Assembly (NCBI RefSeq): GCF_012726235.1
Contig: NZ_JAASAH010000013.1
Span: 105,930-169,929, forward strand
Direction of reading: 5' to 3'
Length of the DNA stretch: 64,000 nt
Source of the DNA: Streptomyces sp. HNM0574
GTDB taxonomy: Bacteria; Actinomycetota; Actinomycetes; Streptomycetales; Streptomycetaceae
The translations under genes and the position numbers were made by a program. Positions within the stretch are counted from its first letter, which is position 1, and each line of letters starts with the position of its first letter. Shown here one piece after another: positions 16,848 to 26,700 of this stretch. The notes under the pieces are model-generated. The model was not told where the DNA came from, did no database searches, and worked only from the letters and a program-made list of their open reading frames with translations.

Positions 16848-16924
16848 CCGGCCGCGGCATCCGTCCGGTTGACCAGGCGCGGGGGGAGCCGAGTCGGGCT
16901 GTACGGGACGGATGCCGCGGCCGG
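16848..16924 (-). terminator. Long inverted repeat downstream of nsdA
   Basis: Two perfectly complementary 19-base arms (16848-16866 and 16906-16924) enclose 39 bases, 50 bases beyond the nsdA stop. It probably ends nsdA transcription and insulates the GlnR-controlled amtB promoter, though the loop is unusually long for a terminator. Most of the remaining 16654-16974 gap is the amtB control region. Confidence 0.55.
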
Positions 16925-16974
16925 TGGTCTGTGCGCCGCGCGGGGCGGCGGCCACGGGCGGCGGCCGGGGCGGG

Positions 16975-18567
16975 TCAGCCTGCCACGGCGGCCACCTCGT
17001 CCTCCGGGAGTTCGGCGGCGAGCCGTTCGGTCAGCCGGACGACCTCGCTGACGTGCCCGTAGGAGCGGGCCACCGAGGCGGCCGTGGTGCGCAGCCGGTT
17101 GTTGACGCGTTCCGAGCGCAGCTGCTTCGCCACCCCGATCGCCTCCCCGGCGCTGGAGGCGCATCGTTCCGGCTCCCGCTGGAGCAGGTGCACGTTCGCC
17201 ATGCCGATGAGGTTGAGCGCGTAACTCCGCTGGTGGCCGCCGCCGTCGGCCTCCTGGGTCTCCTGCCGGAACAGTTCCACGGCGCGCTCCATCGCGGGGC
17301 GCGCGAGGGAGGCGTAGGCCGGGCTGCGGCCCGAGGAGTAGGCGAGGTCGTGGTACGAGTGCGCGGTCTCGGCGCTGAGTTCGGCCTCGGAGAAGAAGCG
17401 GATCCAGTCCGGGTCACCGTCCCCGGCGCAGACGTCCTCGAAGGTCTCCTCGGCCATCCGCACGGCGCGCTTGCACTTGCCGGGCTGGCCCATGTTCGCG
17501 TACGCGCGGGCCTCCATCGCGTACAGCATGGCCTGGGTGCGGGAGGTGGCGCCCTCGCGGGAGCCGTACTGGCCGAGGTGGATGAGCTCCAGGGCGTCGT
17601 CGGGCCGCCCGAGGTGGATCATCTGCCGCCCCATCTTGCTGAGGACGTACGCGCCGAGCGGCCGGTCGCCGGCCTCCTTGGCGGCGTGCAGGGCGAGGAC
17701 GAAGTACTTCTGCGCGGTGGGCTGGAGGCCGACGTCGAAGCTCATCCAGCCCGCCAGCTCGGCCAGTTCGGAGGTGACGCGGAACAGCCGCCGGGTGACG
17801 GCCTCGTCGTGCTGTTCCTGGAGCAGGTCGGTCACCTCGTGCAGCTGCCCGACGACGGCCTTGCGGCGCAGCCCGCCGCCGCACTGCGCGTCCCAGCGGC
17901 GGAACATCACGGTGGTCTGCTCCAGCAAGTCCAGCTCGGGACCGGAGAGTTGGGTCCGGTGCCGGCCGTCCTGCGCGGCGGCGGAACGGTTTCCCCCGCG
18001 GTCCTGCGGGGGCAGCCGGAGCACCTGGCCGCCGTCGGCCGTCCCGCGCGGGCCCATGGCGGCCTGCGGGGTGCCCATGCTGCCGGTGGTGGCGGTGTCG
18101 AAGCCGGGGTGCGCGCCGGTCTGGGGTACGAGCCAGCGCTGCATGGGCTCGATGAGCGCGGGCCCGGCGGACATCGTCAGCGAGGTGCCGAGGAAGCCGC
18201 GCCTGCCGAGCATCAGGTCGCCGCGGGTGAACTCGCTGATCATGGCGACGGTCTGGGGTCCGGCCCAGGGCAGGTCGACGCCGGAGGCGGCGGCGGACTG
18301 GCGGGCCGGGCGCAGCCCGAGGTCCTCGACGGGGAGGACGCAGCCGAAGCGTTCGGAGAACAGCTCGGAGAGGATGCGCGGGATCGGCTCGCGCGGCTGT
18401 TCGCCGTCGAGCCAGCGGCGTACGCGCGAGGTGTCGGTGCTGATGTGGTGCGCGCCGAGCTGGCGCGCCCTGCGGTTGACCTGGCGGGCGAGCTCGCCCT
18501 TGGACCAGCCGCTCCGCAGGAACCACGAACCCAGCTGCTCGTTGGGGCGCTTGTCGCTGTCGCCCAC
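16975..18567 (-). CDS. nsdA: NsdA, TPR-containing negative regulator of differentiation
   Basis: 530 residues. The N-terminal 70 residues look like a helix-turn-helix-type DNA-binding region (GWSKGELARQVNRRARQLGA, TSRVRRWLDGEQP). The C-terminal half consists of TPR-like helical repeats (AQKYFVLALHAAKEAGDRP, ALELIHLGQYGSREGAT). Position next to amtB and sequence match nsdA, which in S. coelicolor represses sporulation and antibiotic production. GTG 18567 has GGGGG 8 bases upstream. Confidence 0.88.
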   Translation of the reverse strand: MGDSDKRPNEQLGSWFLRSGWSKGELARQVNRRARQLGAHHISTDTSRVRRWLDGEQPREPIPRILSELFSERFGCVLPVEDLGLRPARQSAAASGVDLPWAGPQTVAMISEFTRGDLMLGRRGFLGTSLTMSAGPALIEPMQRWLVPQTGAHPGFDTATTGSMGTPQAAMGPRGTADGGQVLRLPPQDRGGNRSAAAQDGRHRTQLSGPELDLLEQTTVMFRRWDAQCGGGLRRKAVVGQLHEVTDLLQEQHDEAVTRRLFRVTSELAELAGWMSFDVGLQPTAQKYFVLALHAAKEAGDRPLGAYVLSKMGRQMIHLGRPDDALELIHLGQYGSREGATSRTQAMLYAMEARAYANMGQPGKCKRAVRMAEETFEDVCAGDGDPDWIRFFSEAELSAETAHSYHDLAYSSGRSPAYASLARPAMERAVELFRQETQEADGGGHQRSYALNLIGMANVHLLQREPERCASSAGEAIGVAKQLRSERVNNRLRTTAASVARSYGHVSEVVRLTERLAAELPEDEVAAVAG

Positions 18568-18724
18568 TGATCACGCCCCCAATCGGCCTGTGCCGCCTCG
18601 GTGTTGGCCGTGCCCGGCCCCACCCGGCGGCGCCCCGGCCCGCGCCCCGACGGCGCGGTGCCTCCGGCATACCCGCATCGCAGTCCCGGACCCCCGAACT
18701 CCCGGACTGTGCACACCGAAAGTA

Positions 18725-18730
18725 ATCCTA
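18725..18730 (-). promoter_or_regulatory. Possible -10 element for nsdA
   Basis: TAGGAT on the minus strand is a good match to the TANNNT -10 box and would give a leader of about 150 bases to nsdA. No convincing -35 is seen at 17-18 bases, so an alternative sigma factor or activator could be involved. The rest of the 354-base divergent gap 18568-18921 holds nothing else I can name. Confidence 0.35.
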
Positions 18731-18921
18731 CGATCACGCCCAGCGCGAGGCCGATTCCAGAAACGCCACCATTCGCCACCCCTTCGAATGAACCCCTCCG
18801 GCACCGCAGCCGCTTCAATCGACGCATGGACGTGACAGGGCTCCGGACAGGGCGCCTCACCACTCGTCACTGTACGCATCACCGTCGTAACCATCGGCAC
18901 ACAGGACCCGTTGGAGGGAGC

Positions 18922-19614
18922 ATGGGCTTCACGATCGGCGCCATCGGCGGTCTCAGCGGCATCCGTGAGTTCCGGGAGCTGCGTCCCGGCTCCCGCCGTC
19001 GAAGCCACGCCTCCGCCTGCACCGCCGTCGCGGAGTGCACCGGACTGTGGGGCTGGCCGGTGGTGCCGGGCGCACGCGCCGTCCGAACCGGCGGGCGCAC
19101 GGAGTGCTCCTGCGGAGCGCGCGCCTGCCCCTCCCCCGGCGCCCACCCGCTCGACGCCTCGCTGGAGGTCCCGGCCGGCGCGACGCTCGGCCAGGCCACC
19201 GAGGCGTGGACCCAAGTCCCCGGCGCCACCCTGCTGTTGCCCGTCGGCCGCTCCTTCGACGTGATCGAGGTCGCGGAGGACTCGGCGCACCGCGCCCTCG
19301 TCCGGCTGGAGCGGATGGGCCTGCCGCTGGGCCCGGTGGCGGTCACCCCGCACCGCCGCGCCTGGTTCTTCGTCGCCCCCGGCGCCGCGGCCGAACTCCC
19401 GCAGCTGCTCTACCGGATGGGCTGGGACGACGCCGGGCTGGACCTGCGCGGGCTCGGCGCGGGCGACCACGTCACGGCGCCGCCGTCCGACCTGGCGGGC
19501 CTGGGCCCCGTGCGCTGGCTGCGTCCGCCGACGCTGGAGGGCGCGGGCAAGCCGCCGCAGGCCCGCCTGCTGCTGGGCACCCTCGCCTACGTCTGCCACC
19601 GCTCGGCCGCCTGA
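18922..19614 (+). CDS. Bifunctional DNA primase/polymerase domain protein (prim-pol-like)
   Basis: 230 residues. The actinobacterial prim-pol-like pattern is visible: a short N-terminal region, a GWPVVPGAR segment, a cysteine-containing loop (CSCGARACPSPGAHP), and later LLPVGRSFDVIEV and TPHRRAWFFVAPG. Catalytic activity is not certain because the family contains many degenerate members. ATG 18922 has GGAGGGAGC directly upstream. The gene diverges from nsdA and converges on ftsY. Confidence 0.75.
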   Translation: MGFTIGAIGGLSGIREFRELRPGSRRRSHASACTAVAECTGLWGWPVVPGARAVRTGGRTECSCGARACPSPGAHPLDASLEVPAGATLGQATEAWTQVPGATLLLPVGRSFDVIEVAEDSAHRALVRLERMGLPLGPVAVTPHRRAWFFVAPGAAAELPQLLYRMGWDDAGLDLRGLGAGDHVTAPPSDLAGLGPVRWLRPPTLEGAGKPPQARLLLGTLAYVCHRSAA

Positions 19615-19630
19615 ACCGCACGCCCGCACA

Positions 19631-19674
19631 CGACAGGTGCCCCTTCCCGTCATGACGGGAAGGGGCACCTGTCG
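19631..19674. terminator. Perfect 44-base palindromic terminator
   Basis: Arms of 22 bases (starting CGACAGGTGCCCCTTCCCG) are fully complementary with no loop bases. It lies 17 bases after the primase-like gene stop and 63 bases after the ftsY stop, so it can end transcription from both convergent genes. Confidence 0.85.
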
Positions 19675-19736
19675 TCGGTCCGGCCGCCGGTGACGGCCCC
19701 GTACGCGGCTAAGACGCCGGGCGCGCGGCCCATGTC

Positions 19737-20969
19737 TCAGTCGCCGTCGATGATCGCGTCGACGAAGGCCTCCGGCTCGAACGGCGCCAGGTCGTCGGGG
19801 CCCTCACCGAGGCCGACGAGCTTGACGGGCACGCCCAGATCGCGCTGCACGGCGACGACGATGCCGCCCTTGGCGGTGCCGTCCAGCTTGGTGAGCACGA
19901 TGCCGGTGATGTCCACGACCTCGGCGAACACCTTCGCCTGCACCAGGCCGTTCTGGCCGGTGGTGGCGTCCAGCACCAGCAGCACCTCGTCGACCGGGCC
20001 CTGCTTCTCGACGACGCGCTTGACCTTGCCGAGCTCGTCCATCAGGCCGGTCTTGGTGTGCAGCCGGCCCGCGGTGTCGATGAGGACGACGTCGGCCGAG
20101 GCGTCCGTGGCCTCCTTGACCGCGTCGAAGGCGACGGACGCCGGGTCCCCGCCCTCGGGCCCGCGCACCGTACGGGCGCCGACCCGCTGACCCCAGGTCT
20201 CCAGCTGGTCCGCCGCGGCGGCGCGGAAGGTGTCGGCTGCGCCGAGCACGACGGACTTGCCGTCGGCGACCAGGACCCGTCCGAGCTTGCCGCTGGTGGT
20301 GGTCTTGCCGGTGCCGTTGACGCCGACGACCATCACCACGCCGGGCCGGTCCACGGCGCCGCGCGTCTCGGTGTGGACCGTGCGGTCCAGGTCGGGGCCG
20401 ACGAGGGTGAGCAGCTCCTCGCGCAGCAGCGCGCGCAGCTCGTCCGGGGTGCGGGTGCCGAGCACCTTCACGCGCTCGCGCAGCCGCTCGACCAGCTCCT
20501 GGGTGGGGGCGACGCCGATGTCGGAGGTGAGGAGGGTGTCCTCGATCTCCTCCCAGGTCTCCTCGTCCAGGTGTTCCCGGGAGAGGAGGGTGAGCAGGCC
20601 CTGGCCGAGGGTGCTCTGCGAGCGGGAGAGACGGGCCCGCAGCCGGACGAGGCGCCCGGCGGTCGGCTCGGGGGTCTCGATCTCCGGAGCGGCGGGCTCC
20701 TCGGGAGCGGCGACGGCGGTGTCCCCGCCGGGCTCCTCGGTGAGGGTGTCGGATTCGGGCAGACCGACCTCGGAGATCGGCCTGCGTGATTCTTCGGGCG
20801 CACCCTCGGCGTCCTCGCCGACGTGCGGCTCGGCAGGCGGCGCGGTGACGGTCGGGGTGGCGGACTCCTGCGGTGGCAGCGGCTTCTTCTTGCGGCCGCT
20901 GATCACGAGCCCGCTGATCGCGCCGAGCGCGATCACGGCGATGATGACAGCGAGGATGACGGTTTCCAT
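19737..20969 (-). CDS. ftsY: Signal recognition particle receptor FtsY
   Basis: 410 residues. An N-terminal membrane segment (about residues 3-23) is followed by an acidic, Pro/Glu-rich A region and the NG domain with P-loop GVNGTGKTTTSGKLG, DTAGRLHTKTGLMDEL and TKLDGTAKGG. It receives SRP-ribosome complexes at the membrane and works with Ffh. ATG 20969 has GGGGA 5 bases upstream; an in-frame ATG lies four codons earlier. Confidence 0.96.
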   Translation of the reverse strand: METVILAVIIAVIALGAISGLVISGRKKKPLPPQESATPTVTAPPAEPHVGEDAEGAPEESRRPISEVGLPESDTLTEEPGGDTAVAAPEEPAAPEIETPEPTAGRLVRLRARLSRSQSTLGQGLLTLLSREHLDEETWEEIEDTLLTSDIGVAPTQELVERLRERVKVLGTRTPDELRALLREELLTLVGPDLDRTVHTETRGAVDRPGVVMVVGVNGTGKTTTSGKLGRVLVADGKSVVLGAADTFRAAAADQLETWGQRVGARTVRGPEGGDPASVAFDAVKEATDASADVVLIDTAGRLHTKTGLMDELGKVKRVVEKQGPVDEVLLVLDATTGQNGLVQAKVFAEVVDITGIVLTKLDGTAKGGIVVAVQRDLGVPVKLVGLGEGPDDLAPFEPEAFVDAIIDGD

Positions 20970-21090
20970 AGGGTTCCCCATCCTATGGCGTACGTCCGCC
21001 GCGGCCCGTTCCTCCCGGCCCGTACGGCAGGGGCCGCCGCGCCCTTCCCCCTTCGCGCCCGCGCCGCTACCGTCCGCGACTGTGACTGTG

Positions 21091-22077
21091 ATGAGCGCTG
21101 TGCGATTCAACCTCGTCGACCCGGCCCAGGACGACCCGGCCACCCCGCGCGGGCGTACCCGGGAGCGCTACGCGGCGGCCCTGGAGATGGCCGAGTACGC
21201 GGACGGTGCCGGTCTGACCTCGGCCATCGTCGAGGAGCACCACGGCTCCCCGGACGGCTGGCTGCCCGCGCCGCTGACCCTCGCCGGGCTGCTGCTGGGG
21301 CGTACCCGGCGGCTGACGGTGCTGGCCTGCGCCGTGCTGGCGCCGCTGCACGACCCGCTGCGGCTGGCGGAGCAGCTGGCGGTGCTGGACCTGGCCGGCG
21401 GCGGGCGGCTGACGACGGTGGCGGGCATCGGCTACCGGCCGGAGGAGTACGAGGCCGCGGGGGTCCCGTGGGCGGAGCGCGGGCGGCGGCAGGACGAGGT
21501 GCTGGAGACGCTGCTGGCGGCGTGGACGGGCGAGCCGTTCACCTTCCGCGGCCGCACCGTCCGGGTCACGCCGCGCCCGTACTCGCCACCGTCCCGGATG
21601 CTGTTCGCGGGCGGCACCTCGCGTCCGGCCGCGCGCCGCGCCGCCCGGCTGGGGCTGCCGCTGTTCACGGCGGCGCACCTGCCCGCGCTGGAGGCGTACT
21701 ACACGGAGCGGTGCGCGGAGTACGGCACCGAGGGGATGTGCGTGATGCCGCCGGGCGAGGCGGCGATGCTGCACGTCACGGAGGACCCGGAGCGGGCGTG
21801 GGCGCGGCTGGGCGGCCACTTCCTGTACGAGGCGCGGCGGTACGCGTCGTGGCAGACGGCGGCGACGCAGTCGTCGCTGGAGTCGGCGGCGGGCAGCGTC
21901 GAGGAGCTGCGCCGGGAGGGCATCTACCGGATGGTGACGCCGGACGAGTGCGTCGAGCTGGCGCGGTCCACGGGCCAGGCGACGCTGCATCCGCTGTGCG
22001 GCGGGATGCCGGTGGAGGAGGCGTGGAGCTCGCTGGAGCTGTTCGCCGACAAGGTGCTGCCCCGGCTCGGTGAGTGA
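21091..22077 (+). CDS. LLM-class flavin-dependent oxidoreductase (luciferase-like)
   Basis: 328 residues. Luciferase-like monooxygenase features are the ALEMAEYADGAGLTSAIVEE N-terminal strand-helix, EQLAVLDLAGGGRLTTVAGIGY and AGGTSRPAARRAARLGLPLF. Substrate and cofactor (FMN or F420) are not evident; cofC in this window shows that F420 is made. The start is not well supported by a ribosome site; ATG 21091 fits the domain start. The 3' end overlaps its own terminator. Confidence 0.85.
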   Translation: MSAVRFNLVDPAQDDPATPRGRTRERYAAALEMAEYADGAGLTSAIVEEHHGSPDGWLPAPLTLAGLLLGRTRRLTVLACAVLAPLHDPLRLAEQLAVLDLAGGGRLTTVAGIGYRPEEYEAAGVPWAERGRRQDEVLETLLAAWTGEPFTFRGRTVRVTPRPYSPPSRMLFAGGTSRPAARRAARLGLPLFTAAHLPALEAYYTERCAEYGTEGMCVMPPGEAAMLHVTEDPERAWARLGGHFLYEARRYASWQTAATQSSLESAAGSVEELRREGIYRMVTPDECVELARSTGQATLHPLCGGMPVEEAWSSLELFADKVLPRLGE

Positions 22078-22092
22078 GCCGGGGCAGCACCT
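22052..22092. terminator. Terminator overlapping the end of the flavin oxidoreductase gene
   Basis: Two perfect 17-base arms (AGGTGCTGCCCCGGCTC and its complement) around a 7-base loop. The left arm is coding for the last residues and the loop contains the stop region. It separates the oxidoreductase gene from the convergent glcP gene 28 bases away. Confidence 0.8.
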
Positions 22093-22119
22093 CGGGGTGG
22101 AGACGGGCGGCGGGGTGGG

Positions 22120-23544
22120 TCAGCCCATCTCCTCCAACGCCTTGCCCTTGGTCTCCGGCACCCACTTGAGGATGAACGGGATCGAGAGCAGAGCGAAGAC
22201 GGTGTAGATCACGTAGGTGACCGACAGGTTCCATTCGGACAGGCTCGGGAAGCTGGCCGTGATGACCCAGTTGGCGACCCACTGCGCCGAGGCGGCGATG
22301 CCGAGCGCGGCGGCGCGGATCCGGCTGGGGAAGACCTCGCCGAGCAGGACCCAGACGACGACGCCCCAGGAGAGCGCGAAGAACAGGGTGAAGACGTGGG
22401 CGCCGACGAGGGCGACCATGCCCTGGAGGTCGGGCAGCGAGACGTTCTCGCCGGAGCCGGTCTTGGAGGCGAAGGCCCAGGCGACGACGCCGAGCGAGAC
22501 GGCCATACCGACGGAGCCGATGAGCGCGAGCGGCTTCCGTCCGATGCGGTCGACGAACATCATCGCGATGACGGTGCCGACGATGTTCACGATCGAGGTC
22601 GTGAAGGAGTACAGGAACGAGCTGCTCGGGTCGATGCCGACGGACTGCCACAGCGTCGACGAGTAGTAGAAGACCACGTTGATGCCGACGAGCTGCTGGA
22701 ACAGCGAGAGGCCGATGCCGATCCAGACGATGGGCAGGAAGCCGAAGCGTCCGCCGAGCAGGTCCTTGAACGTGGACTTGTGCTCGCTGTGCATCGCGTG
22801 CTCGATCTCGGTCAGCCGCTCGTCGAGACCGTCGTGCTCGCCCTCGACGCGGGCCAGGACCTCACGCGCCTGCGCGCTGCGCCCGGCGGAGATGAGGAAG
22901 CGGGGCGATTCGGGGATGACGAAGGAGAGCACCAGGTAGCCGACGGCGGGCAGCACCATGATGCCGAGCATCCACTGCCAGGCCTCCAGCCCGGCGACCG
23001 TGCCGCGCTGGTCGCCCCCGGCGAGGTTGAGGATGCCCCAGTTGACGAGCTGGGAGACGGCGATGCCGAGGACGATCGCGCCCTGCTGGAAGGAGGCGAG
23101 CCGGCCGCGGTAGCGGGGCGGTGAGACCTCGGCGATGTAGGCCGGGCCGATGACGGAGGCCATGCCGATGGCGACGCCGCCGAGGACCCGCCACATGGCC
23201 AGGTCCCACAGGGCGAAGGGCAGCGCGGAGCCGATGGCGCTGACGATGAAGAGGAGCGCGGCGATCCGCATGACGAGGATGCGGCCGAGCCGGTCGGCTA
23301 TTCGGCCCGCGACGGCGGCGCCGATCGCACTGCCGATCAGCGCGGCGGCGATGACCTGCGCGAGCAGTGCGGACCCGATCTCGAAGCGGCCGCGGATGGC
23401 CTCGACAGCGCCGTTGATGACGGAGCTGTCGTAACCGAAGAGGAAGCCGCCCATGGCTGCGGCTGCGGCGATGAAGACGACGCGGCCGATCGGAGTCGGC
23501 GCTGCGCCCGCCTCCGGCTGCGTCACCTGCGCGGTAGTGGTCAA
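22120..23544 (-). CDS. glcP: Glucose permease, MFS sugar transporter family (GlcP type)
   Basis: 474 residues with 12 membrane segments. Sugar-porter motifs include GGFLFGYDSSVINGA, DRLGR in loop 2-3, PESPRFLISAGR, QQLVGINVVFYYSS and the C-terminal VPETKGKALEE. It closely matches GlcP, the main glucose permease of S. coelicolor, which works as a proton symporter and feeds glucose kinase. The start is TTG 23544, supported by AGGAG 6 bases upstream and the family N terminus; I see no better ATG or GTG. Confidence 0.9.
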   Translation of the reverse strand: MTTTAQVTQPEAGAAPTPIGRVVFIAAAAAMGGFLFGYDSSVINGAVEAIRGRFEIGSALLAQVIAAALIGSAIGAAVAGRIADRLGRILVMRIAALLFIVSAIGSALPFALWDLAMWRVLGGVAIGMASVIGPAYIAEVSPPRYRGRLASFQQGAIVLGIAVSQLVNWGILNLAGGDQRGTVAGLEAWQWMLGIMVLPAVGYLVLSFVIPESPRFLISAGRSAQAREVLARVEGEHDGLDERLTEIEHAMHSEHKSTFKDLLGGRFGFLPIVWIGIGLSLFQQLVGINVVFYYSSTLWQSVGIDPSSSFLYSFTTSIVNIVGTVIAMMFVDRIGRKPLALIGSVGMAVSLGVVAWAFASKTGSGENVSLPDLQGMVALVGAHVFTLFFALSWGVVVWVLLGEVFPSRIRAAALGIAASAQWVANWVITASFPSLSEWNLSVTYVIYTVFALLSIPFILKWVPETKGKALEEMG

Positions 23545-23625
23545 GGTGCTCTCCTGCGTTTCCCGGCGTCGCTGCCGGGATCGGTTCGTCGCCTTCGGGG
23601 TGGACCACAGGGACCCGCGCCACCG

Positions 23626-23666
23626 CTTGAAGGTAAAAGTGACGATGCCGAGACTATGCCTTCAAG
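23626..23666. repeat. Inverted repeat CTTGAAGG/CCTTCAAG in the glcP promoter
   Basis: CTTGAAGG at 23626-23633 and its exact complement CCTTCAAG at 23659-23666 are 25 bases apart. One copy sits in the -35/-10 spacer and the other downstream of the predicted start. Further TTCAA copies occur at 23697 and 23734, spaced about 36 bases. This layout suggests a repressor operator for glucose control. Confidence 0.4.
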
Positions 23667-23678
23667 TCCCGAAGTCAA
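23651..23678 (-). promoter_or_regulatory. glcP promoter
   Basis: On the minus strand TTGACT (23678-23673) and TAGTCT (23656-23651) are separated by 16 bases. The expected start near 23644 gives a leader of about 100 bases to the TTG start. The spacer contains CTTGAAGG, half of a possible operator. Confidence 0.6.
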
Positions 23679-23780
23679 TAGGGAGTACGTCACGCGTTCA
23701 ACCAGTACGGAACCGACGCCTTCGTCAGGCGCATTCAAGCTGTGAAGTACCCCGGGAAGAGGCCCGCGGCGGGACGAACG

Positions 23781-26700
23781 TCACGCCAGACGCTGGCTGA
23801 TGACCTTGGAGACGCCGTCGCCCTGCATGGACACCCCGTACAGCGCGTCGCCGACCTCCATCGTCCGCTTCTGGTGCGTGATGACGATCAGCTGCGAGGA
23901 GTCCTTCAGCTCTTCCATGATCCGGATCAGCCGCTGGAGGTTGGTGTCGTCCAGCGCCGCCTCGACCTCGTCCATCACGTAGAACGGGCTCGGCCTCGCC
24001 TTGAAGATGGACACCAGCAGCGCCACCGCCGTCAGCGACCGCTCCCCGCCCGACAGCAGCGAGAGCCGCTTGACCTTCTTGCCCGGCGGACGGGCCTCCA
24101 CGTCGACACCCGTCGTCAGCATCGAGTCCGGCTCCGTCAGCACCAGCCGCCCCTCGCCGCCGGGGAACAGCCGCGCGAAGACGCCCTCGAACTCCCGCGC
24201 CGTGTCGTGGAACGCCTCGGTGAAGACCTGCTCGACCCGCTCGTCGACCTCCTTCACCACCTGCAGCAGATCGGCGCGGGTCTTCTTCAGGTCCTCCAGC
24301 TGCTCGCCGAGGAACTGGTGCCGCTCCTCCAGCGCCGCGTACTCCTCCAGCGCCAACGGGTTGATCTTCCCCAGCTTCTGGTACGCGCGCTCCGCCGCCT
24401 TCAGCCGCTTCTCCTGCTCGGCCCGGACGAAGGGGACGGGCGTGTTCCGCGGATGCTCCGGGTCCTCGGGCAGCTCCTCGCCCTCCGCCGGCGGGGACGG
24501 CGGAACGAGCACGTCCGGACCGTAGTCGGCCACCAGCCCCGCCGGCTCGACCCCGAGCTCCTCCAGCGCCCTGGTCTCCAACTGCTCGATCTTCAGGCGC
24601 TTCTCGGCGCCGATGACCTCGCCCCGGTGCACCGAGTCCGTCAGCTTGTCGAGCTCGTCCTTGAGCTCGCGGCCCGCGTTCCGCTCCTCCTTCAGCGCGC
24701 GCTCCCGCTCGGCGCGCGCCGCGTCGGCCGCCTCGCGCTCCTGCCGCGCACGCTCCACCGACGCCTCGACGTGCGCGAGCAGTTGCCGCGCCCCGTCCGC
24801 CACCGCACCGGCGACCTCCGCCTCGTGCCGCATCCGCGCGCGCCGCTGCTCCGCACGCGCCCGCGCCTCACGCTCGGCGCGCGCGCCCCGGTCCAGCGAG
24901 TCCGCACGCCCCGCGAGCGAACGGACCCGCTCCTCGTGCGTACGGACCTGGAGCCGCGCCTCCATCTCCGTCTGCCGCGCCTGCGCGCTCTCGTCGGTGA
25001 GCCGGTCCCGTACGGAGGTGTCGGGCTCGTCGTCCTCCGCCTCGTCGGCCTCCTCCGCGACGGCGAGACGTTCCGCCAGCTCAGCGGCCTCGGCGGTGGC
25101 CCGCTCCAGCGCCTCCCGCGCCGTCGCCACGGCCTTCGCCGACCGCTCGGCCTCGCCCTCGGCCGCCCGTGCCTGCCCGCCGAGCCGGCCCAGCCGGCCT
25201 GCGGTCTCGGACTTCGCCCGGTCCGCCTCGCTCCGGCGCGCGGCCACCTCCTCCAGCGCCGCGGCACACTCCGTACGCCGCTGCCGCGCGCTCTCCTGCG
25301 CCGCCTCGGCCTCCTCGGCCCGCGCGGCCAGCCGCTCCAGCTCGGCCGCCGCCTCGTCCACGGCGGCCTGCGTCTCCAGCAGACTCGGCGCCCCGCCGGA
25401 GCCGCCCTGCGCGAAGTGCGCCCCGAGCAGATCCCCTTCGACGGTCACCGCCGTCGCGCCCGGCCGGTGCGTGACGAACGCGACGGCCTCCTCCAGCGAC
25501 TCGACGACATGGACGTCCCGCAGCAGCCGCCGTACGGCGGGCAGCAGTTCGGCGGGCCCGCCGACCAGCCCGGCCGCGGACCGCGGCAGGCTCCCGTCCC
25601 CTCCGGCGTCGGCCCCGTCCGCCTCCTCGGCGGAGCCGCCGAGCAGCAGCGCCGCGCGGCCCGCGTCGTCCTTGCGCAGCACCCGGATCGCCTCGGCCGC
25701 CGCGCGCGGCCCGTCGACGGCGACCGCGTCGGCGGCGGCACCGAGCGCGGCGGCGACCGGGACCTCGAACCCCGGGGTGACGGTCAGCAGTTCGGCGGCC
25801 GGGCCGAGCAGCCCCGTGAGCCGGTCGCCCGCGGAGAGCAGCGCGCCCGTGCCGTCCTTGCGGCGCAGGCCCAGGGCGAGCGCCTCGCGCCGGGCGGCGG
25901 TCGCGGCGCGTTCCCGCTCGACGGCGGTGGCGGCGTCGCGGGCCGCGGCCAGCGCGGCCTCGGCGTCGGCGAGTTGCGCCTTGGCCTCCTCGTGCCGCGC
26001 GGCCAGCTCCTCGTCGCCCTCGGCCAGACCGCCGACCTCCGCCTCCAGCGCCTCGTACTCGGCCTTCGCCTCCGTCGCCCGCTGCTGCGCCTCGTCCCGC
26101 GCGGCGGCCAGCCGGTCGATCTCGGACTGGGCCGAAGCGGCCCGCCCGTGCGCGGCGTTGACCTGCCCGCGCAGCCGGGCCAGGCCCTCGCGCCGGTCGG
26201 CGATGGCGCGGGCCGCGTCCTTCAGCCGCCGCTCCTCGTCCCGCAACTGGCGCTCCAGCTCGGCCCGGTGGGCGACCGTCTCGTCGAGCGCGTCCGACGC
26301 GGCCTCCAGCGCGGCCTCCAGTTCCGCCTCCTGCTCACGGACCCGGGCGGCCTCCCGCTCCATGTCCTCCGGATCGCGGCCGCGCCGCTCCTCCTCGGGC
26401 CCGGCCGACGCGTGCTGGAACCGCTGCTCCGCGAGCCCGACGGTGCCGCGGACGCGTTCGGCCAGCTGCGAGAGCTCGTACCAGGTCTGCTGGGCGCGCT
26501 CCAGACGGGGCGTCAGCGTCCGTACCTGCTGCTCCAGATCGGCCTCGCGCCGCATCGCCTCCTTCAGCCGCGCCTCGACGGCCTCCTTGCGCTCCTTCAG
26601 CGCGGCCTCGTCCTTGACCTCCTCGCGGAGCGCTTCGCGCAGCGTCACGAGATCGTCGGCGAGGATGCGCAGCCGGGCGTCCCGCAGGTCGGCCTGGATG

